From Citrus sinensis (taxonomy: Eukaryota > Streptophyta > Magnoliopsida > Sapindales > Rutaceae), in the NCBI RefSeq assembly GCF_022201045.2, contig NC_068560.1, forward strand, positions 28,909,501-28,973,500: a stretch of DNA of 64,000 bases, in the 5' to 3' direction. Every line of letters starts with the position of its first letter. Positions within the stretch are counted from its first letter, which is position 1. The notes below the pieces were generated by a model that saw only the letters and a program-made list of their open reading frames with translations, did no database searches and was not told the origin of the DNA. The position numbers were made by a program, and so were the translations under genes. Of the stretch, positions 1 to 13,053 are shown piece by piece.

Positions 1-290
1 CTAATTAACAAATTAAATTATTTCGTCTACTTTAGGCAGAGGGGGCCTAGAATCAACCTCAAACAATACATTAGAAATAAATACAACTATTGTGTAATAA
101 TATATATAAAAAAAAATCAGATGCCAAAATTGCCAATGCCACGGACAATCGGACTTAATTGAACTAGAATTAAGAAGTTGGTGATGAGCACGTCCTTGCG
201 CAAAAATGCTCCGAAACCCCATTTTTTCCATGCATTGCAATTGCATACTTTCATGCATGAAAATAATAATGCTGATACAATTTACAGGAC

Positions 291-885
291 CCATTTGAGA
301 TTATTTTGGTAGGTTTAAAAGTAATTTTAAAAATTTAAAAATTAATTTTAATGTTTGGTAAAAAAAATTCAAAATCACTTTTGCCAAAATCAACTCCTCC
401 TACAGCTGATTTTAGAGAAGAAGTATCTTTTAAATTCTGATTTTGAAAATCAATTTTATCGTTTAATATAATTCTATAAATGTCTTTAAAATTATTACTT
501 AAACTCAAAATTATCCTTATTTAAATTGAAAATAAAATTAATATTTTAAAAAAATTATTATAGTTCATCAATATAAATTTATTAATATCAATTTGTTGGT
601 CAAATTATTATATAATTCATTTCACTATATTATAAAGTTAATTATCAATTATTTTAAGATAAAAAATAAAATCAATATATCATTATATATTTTAGTCATT
701 TATTTTTTCTCAACAGTTTAACAGTAAGATTTACCAAACGTCGATAACTACTTTTAAAACTTATAGTACTTCTGAAAACAAAAATTACTAAATACTTAAC
801 TGCTTTTCTTCACATTTAATTATTTTTATAGTACAGCTAACAACAATTATTTTAAAAATTACAGCATTCTCAAACTGGCCCATAA
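291..885. repeat. Possible degenerate hAT-like MITE
   Basis: The left end reads CCCATTTGAGATTATT and the inverted right end reads GCCAGTTTGAGAATGCT. These are imperfect terminal inverted repeats around about 590 bp of very AT-rich, non-coding sequence. I could not find a matching 8-bp target duplication, so the boundaries and the superfamily are uncertain. Confidence 0.35.
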
Positions 886-1030
886 TATATTTCGTGTTTC
901 ATTTTCTAGGATGCATGAGTAGAAGAACTTCGAGGTAGCGAGTTTTTGCACATGTGAAATAACTTTTGATACAAAATTATCAAGCCTTTAAAATTCTATT
1001 TGAAATTAAAAAAAAAAAAGCAGTAGTAAA

Positions 1031-1288
1031 AGTCAATAATCTTGTTTTTTTTTTTGTCTGAATCACGAGATGGTCCTGAGTGGGTTCCAACTGTAGGAGA
1101 CACCTTTAACCCCGTACCACAACTCAGATTAATATTCGTTCGCACTGGATCGGCCCGTAAGGGGTAAAGTACTGACCAAAGTAGTGACTTCATATGAGAG
1201 CGAGATTTGAACCTCTGACCTCTCTTAAGAAATGAGAGTACCGAACCATTCACACCAACTAACTTTGGTTAGTCAATAATCTTGTTTT
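1031..1288 (-). mobile_element. tRNA-derived SINE with 18-bp target duplication
   Basis: The body (about 1049-1270) lies between two identical 18-bp direct repeats, AGTCAATAATCTTGTTTT, at 1031-1048 and 1271-1288. Read on the minus strand, the 5' part contains an A-box-like TTGGTGTGAATGG and a good B box, GGTTCAAATCTCGC, spaced as in a tRNA-type internal pol III promoter. The 3' end is a poly(A) run, seen as poly(T) on the plus strand just inside the left repeat. Internal promoter, A tail and long target duplication together define a short interspersed element. No protein is encoded. Confidence 0.82.
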
Positions 1289-1967
1289 AACGTCTATTCT
1301 AAATTAATTTTAGAGATTTAAAAAAAAAAGGAGAAAAAAAACTTGTATAGGGACGAAATAATTGTCATATATTAATATTAAATAGAGGCCTAGCTAGACA
1401 ATATGCAGTTCACGCATACATCACAAAATTTGTTGCGTCTCAAGCGGTTGCCTCAACTCGTTTTCCCCATAGACCTTGCTTGATATTTAGGATTAACAAC
1501 CCACTTTCGAGTAACTCAGAATGATTGAATTTGCTACCAAAGGCTCACTATCCAAAGTAATAACCCAAATAATAAGATAATTGGTTTGATTTAAAACGAC
1601 ATTGTTTAGTGCTGCGTATATACATGTACATTTATATTCTCTCAGACAACACTCCTTGTAATAGTGGTAATAAAACAGGACATGCTGCATAATTAAAAAA
1701 TTTGTCACTTTGTTTTGACTCCTTGACTAGATTATTAATTTAACAAAATTGTGGAGCTCGAACGTGTATGGAGTTGAAATGATAACCAGACAATTTTTTT
1801 TTGGCCAAAAAATAAAAGCTTAATATTTCTCAAAATGTAACCATTACATTAGAATCAGCATGAAAGAAACCAGAAATTAGTTGTCGAAAGTGAAAATGAA
1901 AGGAACCAAATGAATGCCAAAAAAATTGGCAACAAAGAAAATTGGGTCCTCGACTCCTCAAGATTTT
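1289..1967. other. Gene-free flank and 3' UTR of the BiP gene
   Basis: AT-rich sequence with no coding signal. The part next to 1968 is expected to be the 3' UTR of the minus-strand BiP gene. Nothing else is recognised here. Confidence 0.5.
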
Positions 1968-4759
1968 CTACAACTCGTCATTTGGTTCTTCGTCTTCTGA
2001 ATCGGCTGATGAACTTCCCCCATTCTTCTCATACACCTGTTTGATCACAGGGTTGCATACAGCTTCCACCTCCTTCATCTTCTCGTCAAAATCATCCTTC
2101 TCTGCGTTCTGATTATCATCCAACCATTCGAGGGCTTCCTTCAGTGTGCTCTCAATCCTCTCCTTATCATCAGAATCAATCTTGTCCGCGAGCTTGTCAT
2201 TGATGGTGCTCCTCATGTTGTAGATGTAAGTTTCTAACTTGTTCCTGGAATCAACCCTCTCCCTCACCTTCTTATCCTCCTCCGCGAATTCCTCGGCCTC
2301 CTTCACCATCCTGTCAATCTCTTCTTGACTGAGACGCCCCTTATCATTGGTTATAGTGATGGATTGTTTATTCTTCGCTCCCTTGTCTTCAGCTGTCACA
2401 TGCAGGATACCATTGGCATCAACCTCAAATGTGACCTCAATTTGAGGCACTCCCCTGCAACAACATTTAGAACATGCATAAAGATCCAGAATCTCCCAAC
2501 ATATCAAATGCGTATAGAGATAGAATATTGAAATGTAATTTACCTTGGAGCAGGTGGAATGCCAGATAGATCGAATCTCCCAAGCTCGCGACAATCCTTT
2601 GTCAAGCTTCTTTCACCTTCATACACCTGAATTTTTCAAGAATGTGTTAGTCCAAAAGTAGAATGAATTAGAATGAATGTGCAGCTATGTAATCACTTGT
2701 TATACCTTGATAGTCACTGTGCTTTGCTGGTCCTGGTAAGTGGTAAAAACCTGAGATTTCTTAGTAGGGATAACAGTGTTCCGGGGAATTAGTTTAGTCA
2801 TAACACCACCCACAGTTTCAATACCAAGACTCAAGGGAGCTACATCGAGCAAAAGAATGCCTGTAACGAACAAAAAGCACAACTCCGTTAGTATACAAAA
2901 GTCATTTTGTATACTTAGTTATTTTCATCAACTCATAATGATACAAAAAAATGTGAACTGGATGATTTACCTTTGGTTTCATCACCCCCTTCGCCGCTAA
3001 GAATTCCACCTTGAACTGCTGCACCATGTGCAACAGCTTCATCTGGATTAATGCCCTTGCTGGGCTCCTTCCCATCAAATAAATCCTTCAACAATTGCTG
3101 AATCTTAGGAATTCGAGTGCTTCCTCCAACAAGTACAATCTCGCGAATATCAGTTTTCTTCAATCCGGCATCTTCCAATGCCTTCTTCACTGGCCCCATA
3201 GTCTTCTTAAACAAATCCATGTTCAACTCTTCAAATCTCGCTCTTGTCAGTGGCTCAGAGAAATCAACGCCATCAAAGAGTGACTCAATCTCAACTCTAA
3301 CTTGGTGCTGGCTACTCAAAGCTCTCTTAGCCCTCTCACATTCCCTTCGAAGCTTCCCAATAGCCTTGTTGTCTTTGCTAATATCTTTGTTGTACTTCTT
3401 CTTAATCAACTTAATGAAATAGTCCATGACTCTGTGATCAAAGTCCTCTCCTCCCAAGTGAGTGTCTCCACTGGTGGCAAGAACCTCAAACACACCATTA
3501 TCAATAGTCAATATACTAACATCAAATGTACCACCACCAAGATCATAAACCAAAATGTTCATCTCCCCCCCTTTCTTGTCGAGACCATAGGCAATAGCAG
3601 CTGCTGTAGGCTCATTGATAATCCGAGCCACATTGAGCCCAGCTATGATGCCTGCGTCCTTAGTTGCCTGCCTTTGTGCATCATTGAAATAAGCTACAAC
3701 CAAGTAACACAATAATAATCATTAGACTATACAAATGCACAAACAGTAGGTCAATGTAAGATCATTCATATAGAAATGCTATTGATACCTGGTACTGTAA
3801 CAACAGCATCTTTAATTTTCTTCCCTAAGTATGCCTCAGCTGTCTCCTTCATCTTTTGCAGGATCATAGCACTGATCTCCTCAGGGCTAAAGACCTTAGT
3901 CTCTCCTTTCACTTTCACTTGAATATAAGGCTTACCACCTTTGTTCACAATCTTATAAGGCAAGAACTTTATGTCTCTTTGCACCTCAGGATCATCAAAC
4001 CTGCAACGTCAAAACCAAAACAAACCATGCTCACGTCATTTATACCTGCAAAAATACAAAACTGAAAACTAGCGAGTTTAAAGGTGCTTTTCCATAAGGC
4101 ACTTCTGAGTAAGAGACATTTCTAGAATAGAACTTTAACAGCTTTAAATCTACTACAGCAGTTGTAAACATTCTTTCACACAGTAACATGGAAACACAGA
4201 ATCAAATTCGAATATTAAATTGACTTTTGAAAGCAACAAAAGCGCTACCGGACATATCCCGACTGTCATATAATTAAAACAGAGAAAACAGAGAGCATTA
4301 CTTACTTTCGTCCAATGAGGCGCTTAACGTCAAAGACGGTACGCTCTGCGTTGAGAGCCGCTTGATTTTTGGCGGCTTCTCCAATCAGACGTTCAGTATC
4401 AGTGAATGCAACCCATGATGGGGTGATTCTGTTCCCTTGATCGTTCGCTATAATCTCTACTCGACCGTTTCTATATACACCCACGCAAGAATACGTAGTC
4501 CCCAGATCAATACCTATCACCGTCCCTAGCTTCGTTGCATCGTCCGCTGCCGCTAAAGCTAACGAGAACTCTACAAACAAGGAAAAAAAAAGCTTAAACA
4601 AAATTCAGCCAAAAGAAAACAGAGCAAACAGCAGAGTATAAACAAACCAGAATAGGATACTAAAGGTCTTTATAGCTAAATAAAAGAACATAGAAAGAAC
4701 CCCATCTTACCGAAAGCAAAGAGGAGCAAAATAGCTAATGCTTTGTTCTCGATCTTCAT
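1968..4759 (-). CDS. BIP: Luminal-binding protein BiP (ER Hsp70)
   Basis: ER-lumen Hsp70 chaperone that binds nascent and misfolded proteins with ATP. Seven exons (minus strand): 4759-4711, 4570-4306, 4000-3789, 3693-2971, 2860-2706, 2626-2544 and 2454-1968; total 1974 nt, 657 aa. The start [16 protein letters not shown] begins a signal peptide of about 24 residues. The nucleotide-binding domain shows [29 protein letters not shown] and [17 protein letters not shown]. The substrate-binding domain begins near [14 protein letters not shown], followed by the helical lid. The protein ends NDEL-stop, an ER-retrieval signal variant of the usual plant HDEL. An ER-stress element and TATA box lie upstream, so induction by the unfolded protein response is likely. 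I recall BIP3 next to RBOHB in Arabidopsis, and an RBOH lies one gene away here, so this may be the BIP3-type copy; that is inference. Confidence 0.96.
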
Positions 4760-4866
4760 TATTTTTGCGCTTTCTCTTTTTTTATTTTTTCGTTGTCGTT
4801 GCTGTTTTATCAAGTGCTTTCTCTGTTTTCAAGTGGAGCGAAAGGGCTTTGAAGGGGCGGGTTCAT

Positions 4867-4873
4867 ATTTATA
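4867..4873 (-). promoter_or_regulatory. TATA box of the BiP gene
   Basis: On the minus strand the sequence reads CACTATAAATATGAAC. It lies about 110 bp upstream of the BiP ATG and about 113 bp downstream of the ER-stress element, a normal plant core-promoter spacing. Confidence 0.7.
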
Positions 4874-4985
4874 GTGTTCGTGTGTTTGTTCTCTGCTAGA
4901 GTGTTCGGTCCAATAATGACGAAACACATCATTACACAGTTGCTTTTCCTACCAAATCCTTTGAAGAAGGTTACACGTCTGGTAG

Positions 4986-5004
4986 CCAATTGTGCGTCGC
5001 CACG
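4986..5004 (+). promoter_or_regulatory. ER stress response element (ERSE), CCAAT-N9-CCACG
   Basis: CCAAT at 4986-4990, nine bases, then CCACG at 5000-5004: an exact match to the ERSE consensus, written on the plus strand, about 230 bp upstream of the BiP start. ERSE is bound by NF-Y at CCAAT and by ER-stress bZIP factors (bZIP28/bZIP60 type in plants) at CCACG, and works in either orientation. A GACGTG core read on the minus strand lies about 10 bp away on the TATA-proximal side (near 4974). Confidence 0.8.
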
Positions 5005-5159
5005 TTGGATGGACATTCCCGCGAGGTCGCGATAGTTCTTGAAACGTTGGGAGGGAAACAGTTCAGGGGTCTTTTGGGTATTGTGAAAAAATGGTTGGGG
5101 CCCTTTCGGGAAGAAGAACATTTGTCGTTAAATCGACTCTGATTTGGATACACGAGGCG

Positions 5160-5687
5160 CTGATATGGAGCTCTGGAACTCTGGGCTTCATATTATAGTC
5201 CCCTGAGAAGTTGCTACGCGCTCAATCAAATCCATGCGACACGTACATATTGTTATGTGAAGATAATAGAAGTTAATATTACAACAAAGCTTTTATTAGA
5301 CATGTAGCACCAATTGTAAGAGAGTAAATTTTTATTGTACTATTCAAAATAAATTTAAAAAAAATTCAGCATCACTTACAGGTTATGTAATTTGCAACAA
5401 TGAAAAACAAAGAACGTTGATTTTTTTTTTTTTTTGGGGGTTCAAATTTAGATATTTGGTCTCACCTAATAGTAGTTGCACCACTGTATGGTAACAGATG
5501 ATATTGCTTCTTTTCTTGCAAAAACATTGGCGGTCACTTATGATTAATACAAATCCATTGTGCCACATTATGAATCTAACACAAAACACGACAAAAGCTA
5601 AACTCTACACAAAATTTTCTCACGATAGTTTAAAGTTACACTCTGTTTGGCAAATATAAGCACACGCAGAAGCATTTGCAATCTAAT
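5160..5687. other. BiP upstream region and formin 3' flank
   Basis: The right part is the likely 3' UTR of the minus-strand formin gene. The left part is the distal BiP promoter. No coding signal is seen. Confidence 0.5.
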
Positions 5688-8600
5688 CTATCTGAATGGA
5701 GCCAGAGGATTTGGACTGCTGGCCACTTTCAAGTTCCTGAGTTCTTTACAAACATGATCTAACATCCCCAGAAAGTCTCTTACAATCACAAAAATCCTCA
5801 GGGGGTTGGCTTCTTCTTTGCTCACATATCCGTGGAAGTACTCAGTGATTTCTCTAACATGTAAGAAGACCCTACTTTCATCTTCTTGAAGCTCCTTTAT
5901 GTTCCTCTCTGCATATTTCACGAAAGCATTCATTGAGTGCACGAAGTTCCCACTTTTCTCGTCAATGCATAAGTCTAAAAGATGTTGCAGCTTTGCCATT
6001 CCATCTTTTAAGTTAGAGACTGAGCTGGCGAGAACATCCAAGTCAATGGTGGCTGTTTTCTTGACATTGTAAAGTTCTGTGCTTAAACCTGAAACAAGGT
6101 CTAGGCCCATTCTTCTGTAATCTTCCTCCCTTTCTTCGATAGTTTTGGCTTTGTTTCTCTGATTGATCTTCCCCATTATGCTATCTGCAACTCTTATTCC
6201 TTCTGACCTGATGATTTCTTGGACAACAAAGTGAAGCAAGGTTGTTTTCCCATCAGTTCCTTTCACATCAGCAAGCTTAAGGAGGGCATCGAGCTTAAAT
6301 GCTTTCGCGCCTCCTCTTATTGTTCCAACATTCATCCTGTTGCCTGTTTTGAGCACAGCCTCAAGTAACTTCAGGAACAGCCTGCTTGATCTCAGTTCCT
6401 TGCAAGCCTCCTGAAAGGAAGTGAGTGGAAATGAGAGAGAGTTGATGATATGATTATGAATAATGGCTAGTTTTGTTTCTAGTTTTGAGTGTTACCTCTA
6501 GCATTGAAAAGGAGTTTCTCAGATGAACCACCTCATCTTCAAAAGTTTCGCGGTAAAGCATGACTTCAGCTCGTTGAAAGGCAAACGGGATGCCAAGCAT
6601 TGCTTTGACAAACTTCTCCGCAGATCCTAGTTCATTGATGTTTCCTTTGTAGCTTGAGAGCTTAGTTTCTTCTTCCTTTGTTGGAACCATTTTCACTAGT
6701 GCTTCTAGTTGCTGTAAAGACAATCCCTCCCCTGGTTCTCGCCATATACAGAAGGTTAAAACTAAATGCTTTATGGATTTTTCTCATTATCAAAAATTTA
6801 AAGAGCAATACCTCGCATTAATGCATCGCACACTTGCTCATCGGTTACATTCAAGGCTTTTGAGAGAATGGTTATGTTCTGTAGTCTCTTGGGCTCAAGG
6901 ACATGCTTGCTTGGAGAAGGCGTTTTGCTCTTTGTTTCATCATTCTTCATTGAATTTTGTAAATTGTATCCAAAAAGTGACTCAATCATTTCTTCATCCA
7001 ACCTGTTCCATGTAAATTAACTCAATAAACCGTGAAAAGGCAAAGAGGAAAAAATTAATCCATCTGAAAATATGAAGTAACTTACTCAAATGAGCTTGAT
7101 TTGAGCTTGTCCCACACCATAGAACGGTCAGGTGCTGCTCTTACTTTGTCCCAATGAAGTGGCTTTAATTTCGGCAGAGGAGCTCCATCTTTCCCCACTG
7201 GTGTGTCATGAGGAAGTAGAGATGGCGGCGGAGGTGGCCCTTTCATAGAGCATTTGTTTTGTTTGTAAGGTGGAGGTGGGCACGGCGGTGGAGGAATACC
7301 GGGAAATGCTGGTGAGGGTTTTAAAGTTTCTTGAGGGGAAAGCAAGACACTCTGGGTAGTTTGGTGTAGTTCTGAAGAGGAATCTGAATTCCTAGGAGAT
7401 GACAAACTTTGCATTGTGGAAGAACATGATGCTTTAGATATAAGTTTAGCCGGGCAAGAAGAGGACTTCGAATGAGAATAACTCACAGTTGGAGGAAGAG
7501 GAGGTGGAGTAGGAGGGGGAGGTGGTGGGGGTGAAGGCGAGGCCTCGAAATTCTTTTGACAATCTGGAGAGTGCGCAACTTTAACATTTTCCTCTCTGTC
7601 ATTGCTGAGAGTATGATGAATTTCATTTTGTAAATTTGGGGAAGAAGGCATAGGAGATTGAGGTATCTTTGCCAAATTTGGGGAGAAAATCTCTTGTGTG
7701 TCACTAACACTAGCAGCTGAAGCATTGGAAAGCCGAATATTTGATGAATTTGAATCGTTGAAAGAATGAAAGGATTCATCATCAGATGAATGACACTCAA
7801 TAGGAATAATTTTATCACCAGATGAGGAATTACCACCATCAGATTGATACTTAATTGAATCTGCAGCATCTTCATGGACAGAAGTGATTTCCCTAGTGGA
7901 GGAACTGCTAGCATTATCTGATTCTGATTTTATCACTTCTTGTTTTTTTGAGGATGTGGTTACATTTTCATTAATTGGTTTGAGACAAGAAGTTTGTTGC
8001 TCTAAGTCCCCTCCTAATGAATTTAGATAGAAGAGATCAAGGCTAGGATTTAAGTTTACCTTGCTTGTTGATCTCTGAGAACTCGCATACTTGGATTTAC
8101 CTTTGATTCTTCCTTTCTTACCGAACACCGACATGGTTCTTATAGACTTCTTGTGGTATTTTCTGCTACAACAGACCCAGATGACCCCGAGAACACAAAC
8201 TACAAACACAGCTCCTGTGGACACAAGAACCGGTAATAGAACTCTTCTAACTCTTTCTTTATCCGTACTTTCCTTCTGAATCTTGTGATGTGGTTTTGGA
8301 TTTGACTGCTGGGAAGGATGATGAGCATGTGCTCGAATTGGCTGCAGTGTAGCAGGAGCTGGAGTCTCAGCTTCAAAGCTTGGTGCTGGAGAAGGTGCTG
8401 GTGAAAAATATTCTGAATCATGACCATGTAATGGCCTTTTGGATGCTTTGAAACTCCTCAGTCCAAGCAATGTTCTGAACTTCTCCACTATCAAAGCTTC
8501 CTTCTGTTCATTCTCATCTTCTCCTGAAACTTTCTGAACTTTGGAGTAATAATAATCTGCCGATGCTGCATCCAATGAGGCCTCAGCATCAATAATCAAA

Positions 8601-8701
8601 ATGTGAGACCTGTGCAATGACAGGAGAAGGAATAAGACCATCATGATGGTAATGATGAAGATCTTGTGCACAATCTTAGAAAAAGCTCCCATGTTCTTCA
8701 A
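5688..8701 (-). CDS. FH11: Type I formin-like protein (FH2 domain)
   Basis: Nucleates and processively caps actin filaments at a membrane. Four exons (minus strand): 8701-7086, 7002-6812, 6731-6496 and 6410-5688; total 2766 nt, 921 aa. An N-terminal signal peptide (residues 1 to about 40, ending near IDAEA) is followed by an extracellular part with SPAP motifs near 100-110, one transmembrane helix (about 155-177) and a basic KYHKK stop-transfer. After a Ser-rich region come FH1 proline runs ([15 protein letters not shown]) and the FH2 domain from about 504 ([58 protein letters not shown]). Signal peptide plus TM plus FH2 defines plant group I formins. The FH11 name rests on neighbourhood (formin, RAD9, RALF and REF genes are adjacent at Arabidopsis At3g05470-05500 as I recall) and is less certain than the family. 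A second in-frame Met lies three codons downstream. Confidence 0.93.
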
Positions 8702-8759
8702 TCAGCAGAAATCATGAGATGAAAGCACCAATCAAAATTTCTGCTTATAAATCTACTTT

Positions 8760-11700
8760 ATTTCTTTCATTTTTCCCTGAAAAAAAAATATCATTTATCT
8801 TGGGTGGTGCAGGTAATGTGTTGAGCAGACTATCTACTGTTGCAGAGTCTTTAATGCTACTCCAAGGAACCCCTGAGCCTGGCAGTTGAAATTGGCCCTT
8901 ATTTTACTTCTCGATTCCTGTACTTTTATTTCTTCTTTCCTCTTTTAATTCCCCTGCAAAACAGAGTACATGTCACCAATGCAATCACAATGACTCGTGT
9001 ATATATTTTTTTAATGTCATGTCCATTTACTTCTTGTTAATTTACTTTTATTGATCACTAGAAAGCTGATCATATATATCTCTCATTATCATCAGCCCTT
9101 CATCACTCATGCAAATCTATCATTTGACAACTTTTAGAGTCCAAGATTTTATGAGACATGAACTTTACAGTTGAATAATTAAAGCTTTTTTAGTGGCTCC
9201 GAGTGTCATAACAAACCAAAGTTTTCAAATGGGTCCCCATTTGTTGGCATTCTCTCCAACCTCAAGGCCTCTTCTCTCCTCCAACCTCCCCCATTACCAC
9301 TAACAAAAAATTAAAAAACAAAAATGGTCCATCACTTTCTCATGTGACCATGTTGTGAATCTTTGGATATTGAATTATGGGAGGCTTAAAACAAACTGCA
9401 TATGCTAGTCTATTTCTTACACTTTCATTAATGAGGATCCATATATTGTTGTTGTTTTTTTCTGCTGTTTTTAGGTTTCGCTACATAGTATCCACCGTTT
9501 GGTGGGTTTTGCAGCTGATCTTAAGGCCTTTTTATGGCATATGTTAGCCTTTTTATGAGTAAACTGTACTGTCCTACTCATCACCTAATCACAAACAGCT
9601 AGTAACTAATTGTATACAAATGGGCAATTGACTTAGCTTAGCCGTCACTTGGACCAACTTGCTATCTAGCTGACACTTTACTGTACCAGAGGCCCTGCCA
9701 GGACCACAAAATGTCAGCGAGAACTTGAAAAATTTAATTGTTGATAGGTTTCAGTATATGTGGTGATCAATTGCATGGTTAGATTTAAGACTGAGTAAAG
9801 AGTATTAGCACAATGAGTAACAACTCAAGTGTTGTTAAATCTAGCAATCTTCTTCTAATGCTCATGTTAAAGTCACTTTACAAAATGGAGGACTAATGAC
9901 ATCTAATATAACCTAATGCATCCTTATCTTATATACATATATATAGACACACGCGCGCGCGTATACATATACATAGAACCGAAGATGGGGAACAAATGGA
10001 TAGATTCTGAAAACTAAGGTAATTAAGCAAAACTAGATTGAAGAACAATGGGGTAAATGCAAAAAATAAAATCATTGTGTTATGAATCTTTAAACTCATA
10101 CAACAGTGCTAGTGATCGCCCAGAAGCAGACGACACGTAAACAGGTGTCAAGAATCTTGAAAGGAGAAAAGTTTGAAGGCAAAATGACAGTATTGTGTGG
10201 GTAACAAAATTAATACACAAGTTACAGACAAAAGAGAATCCTATGCGTGCAGAAATTTATGTCTGTCTTCTGAAGGGTGGTCGATGGCAAATTCATTGCA
10301 AGTGTATATCAATTTGGACACAAGACATCAAGCCAAAATAAGAACGATTAGTCATTTTCTTGTCTCGCATTATTATTGTTGCTAGGCTTTTGTTTATGAC
10401 CCATTGAGCTACAAGGGTTGAAGGCGAGAGAATATTTCTTTTGATCGCGTCACATGGACCCAATTCACAAACAGACACGTTTAAATTTGTGTGAATCTAA
10501 TTCACGATTATCATGCTCGAACGTGTACAAGACTTTAGGTCAAGTTACTCTGACCTAAAGTCTTTAAAGGTGATGGTCCGAACCATAATATTTAAGCTCA
10601 TTTGACAAACACTCTATATTATAAATTTCTTAGTTTGTGATTTTTCATAACCCTATTAAGTATTACTTTCAATGCTGTAATCATTTTCAGTTTGAACTTT
10701 TTATTTTAGGATGAATTATGCTATGTACTATAAAAAAAATATTTTCAATTTGTTTAAATAAATATATCATACGTATCTGTTTAGGGGCTTAGGGCTGCAA
10801 TACAACCGTCTGTCGTGTGTGCCTAGAGTTTCTCTCACTTTTTTATATATTACAAGCAATCTTCATATTTTCCTACAAATTAATCCTAATATAAACAGTT
10901 AACAAATCTATTTATGTTTTATGCCACAAAATTTGAGATCAGTAATTTTTAAAAAATATTGTAGTCGTGAAACAAAAAATTGAAAAGTTTTAATGAGAAA
11001 TAAGGATAATTGTACCATATACATGAGTTGCGTATATGTTAGCATGACTCTGAATTAACTTCAACAATTCACTAATGTTGGACCAAAAATAGAATGGGCC
11101 CAACTAGATCCCAAATAAATAGAGTTCCTATAAAACCCATGAAGGGATGAATTGCCCACCTAAGATAAATTTTCCATGTTCTTAGGATAAATCTTTTAAG
11201 ATAAATCATGCCTCTTAGATTTTCAAAGTTCCAATACTCATAGGTTCTCAAAATCTTCGGACAAACCCCCCCAAGACCCCAAGTTTTCTAGAATCTCAAG
11301 ATCTAAGGACAAAACACATAGAATAAATCTCATAATTTATAAGGTTCCTATGATCCTGGTATCTTAAGAAAAATAACTTAAGATTAAATCACTCCATTCT
11401 TTGATCCATAGACAAACTTACATATCCATGTGTTAATCAATATGGGCATGTCCATGTGACAATTAGTATGGGCATAAGAAGACAAGTTTCACTAGATGTC
11501 ACAAGAATAATGAACCTGTCATCAAAGTAGTTACTACTCAAGTAAAATTAATTTTGTCAATAACTATGCCCTCTAATCTCACTTAAAGGTAAGAAAAATG
11601 AACTCAAAAGGAGAAGTATTGATTTCCTCTTCTAGATTTTCTCTTTTTCTAAATTTATATTTTCAAAAATATAATGACTGACTTGACCATTTGATCTTTT

Positions 11701-13053
11701 TTTGAGCCAGAAAAGTTGACCCTTTGATCATTTTCTTATATTTGTGGAGCATCATTAGATAAAGATATCATTATCTCCTAAGAAAATAGACTCTTAGAAG
11801 AAAATTCAGAAACCCATTATGATCAGAAAAGAGAAATTCATCATTGTTAGATTTAGAAAAAAGGAAGCCCAGCTCTAAAGGGACCATCCTTAGTCGTAAT
11901 TACCACCTAGTAAGTTGGCATAAAATTTATACCAATAATTAAAAAACATAGTAAATTTATGTTACTCTAATCTCTAATTAATCTTTGAAGAAATTGGCTA
12001 GAAATTGTGAAAAGTTAGTCACCTTTGACTTGATAATGCTTCTCTTTTTATGTCAATTTTTCTACAACAACGCGTATACATATATCCATATGGAGTTCGC
12101 GTCACATATCATTTGTTTATATTTTCATTCAAACATGGAAAAATAAAAACCAGCGAAATTAAACACAATTGCTTCCAGCTGTTTTTTTCACTAGTTTTGA
12201 CACTTTCTGCAGTTGTGTTTACTCACACAATTAGGAAACAAAAGCCTACAAACTTGACTGGTTTTTGGGTAAATCAAGTGGCTCTTCAAAAACCTCGGTA
12301 ATTAATTTAATCCAAGTGGACTTTTTTTTAAAAAAATCAAATTTATTCTATATTTGTTGGCATCACAATCTTTTGCACGCCTGTCCTCTGTTGCATTTAA
12401 TAGACCTATCCATGAAAATGGACACTGCAAAATTGCAAGTTGCTTGGAAATTTTGTAGTGAGCTGTCACGTCATAATCTTTTGCATGTGAAAGTCCTCTT
12501 CAAAAAAAAATCATCATTTTATTTTTAGAAGAGGGAAAATAAGGGGTTTAATTTGCAAGTTTTAATATCTAAAGTTGTAAATTTTATAGGAACTAGTTTA
12601 CCACAAAATTAAAGAATTTAGTCAATATATAAAGTAAATCTCTAAATATTAAAAAAGAATAATTACTAATTAATTATAAAGTTGACAAGGAGGTGCTCTT
12701 AATTATAAACAAATTACGTGTATATAGCATCAGCATTACATTGCATGCATGGACATATACTATAAGAAGAAACGGGTTAATGAGGTTGGAACCGACGTGC
12801 CAAAAGAGAATTGTAGTCAATACGAGCATATATACATGAATAAGCATGTGTTTGCACGGATGGACGGTTGAGCACGTAATAATATTGAGATTTAGCAATA
12901 AAATTGGAATTAATTTGTCTCCAAATAAGGTGCGATATGATGCAATCATGTAGCTTTTCCAAATAAAACTGTAATATTGACTGTATAGACGTGAGTATTT
13001 AAAATTGAAAATCTCATTGATAACGCTGATTAGAAAGGATGAATTCATAATAG
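8760..13053. other. Long gene-free region between formin and MITE
   Basis: About 4.3 kb of AT-rich sequence. The part next to 8701 should hold the formin promoter and 5' UTR. It contains a short AC/GC/TA microsatellite near 9946-9973 and a perfect 14-bp hairpin at 10529-10564. No conserved protein was recognised in any frame. Confidence 0.5.
10529..10564. repeat. Perfect 14-bp inverted repeat (hairpin)
   Basis: AAGACTTTAGGTCA at 10529-10542 and its exact reverse complement TGACCTAAAGTCTT at 10551-10564 are separated by 8 bases. No flanking target duplication or U-run identifies it as a transposon or terminator. Confidence 0.7.

Noticed and set aside
3095-3715. Plus-strand open frames opposite the BiP gene
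   Set aside because: Shadows of the conserved Hsp70 coding strand; no independent family or start context.
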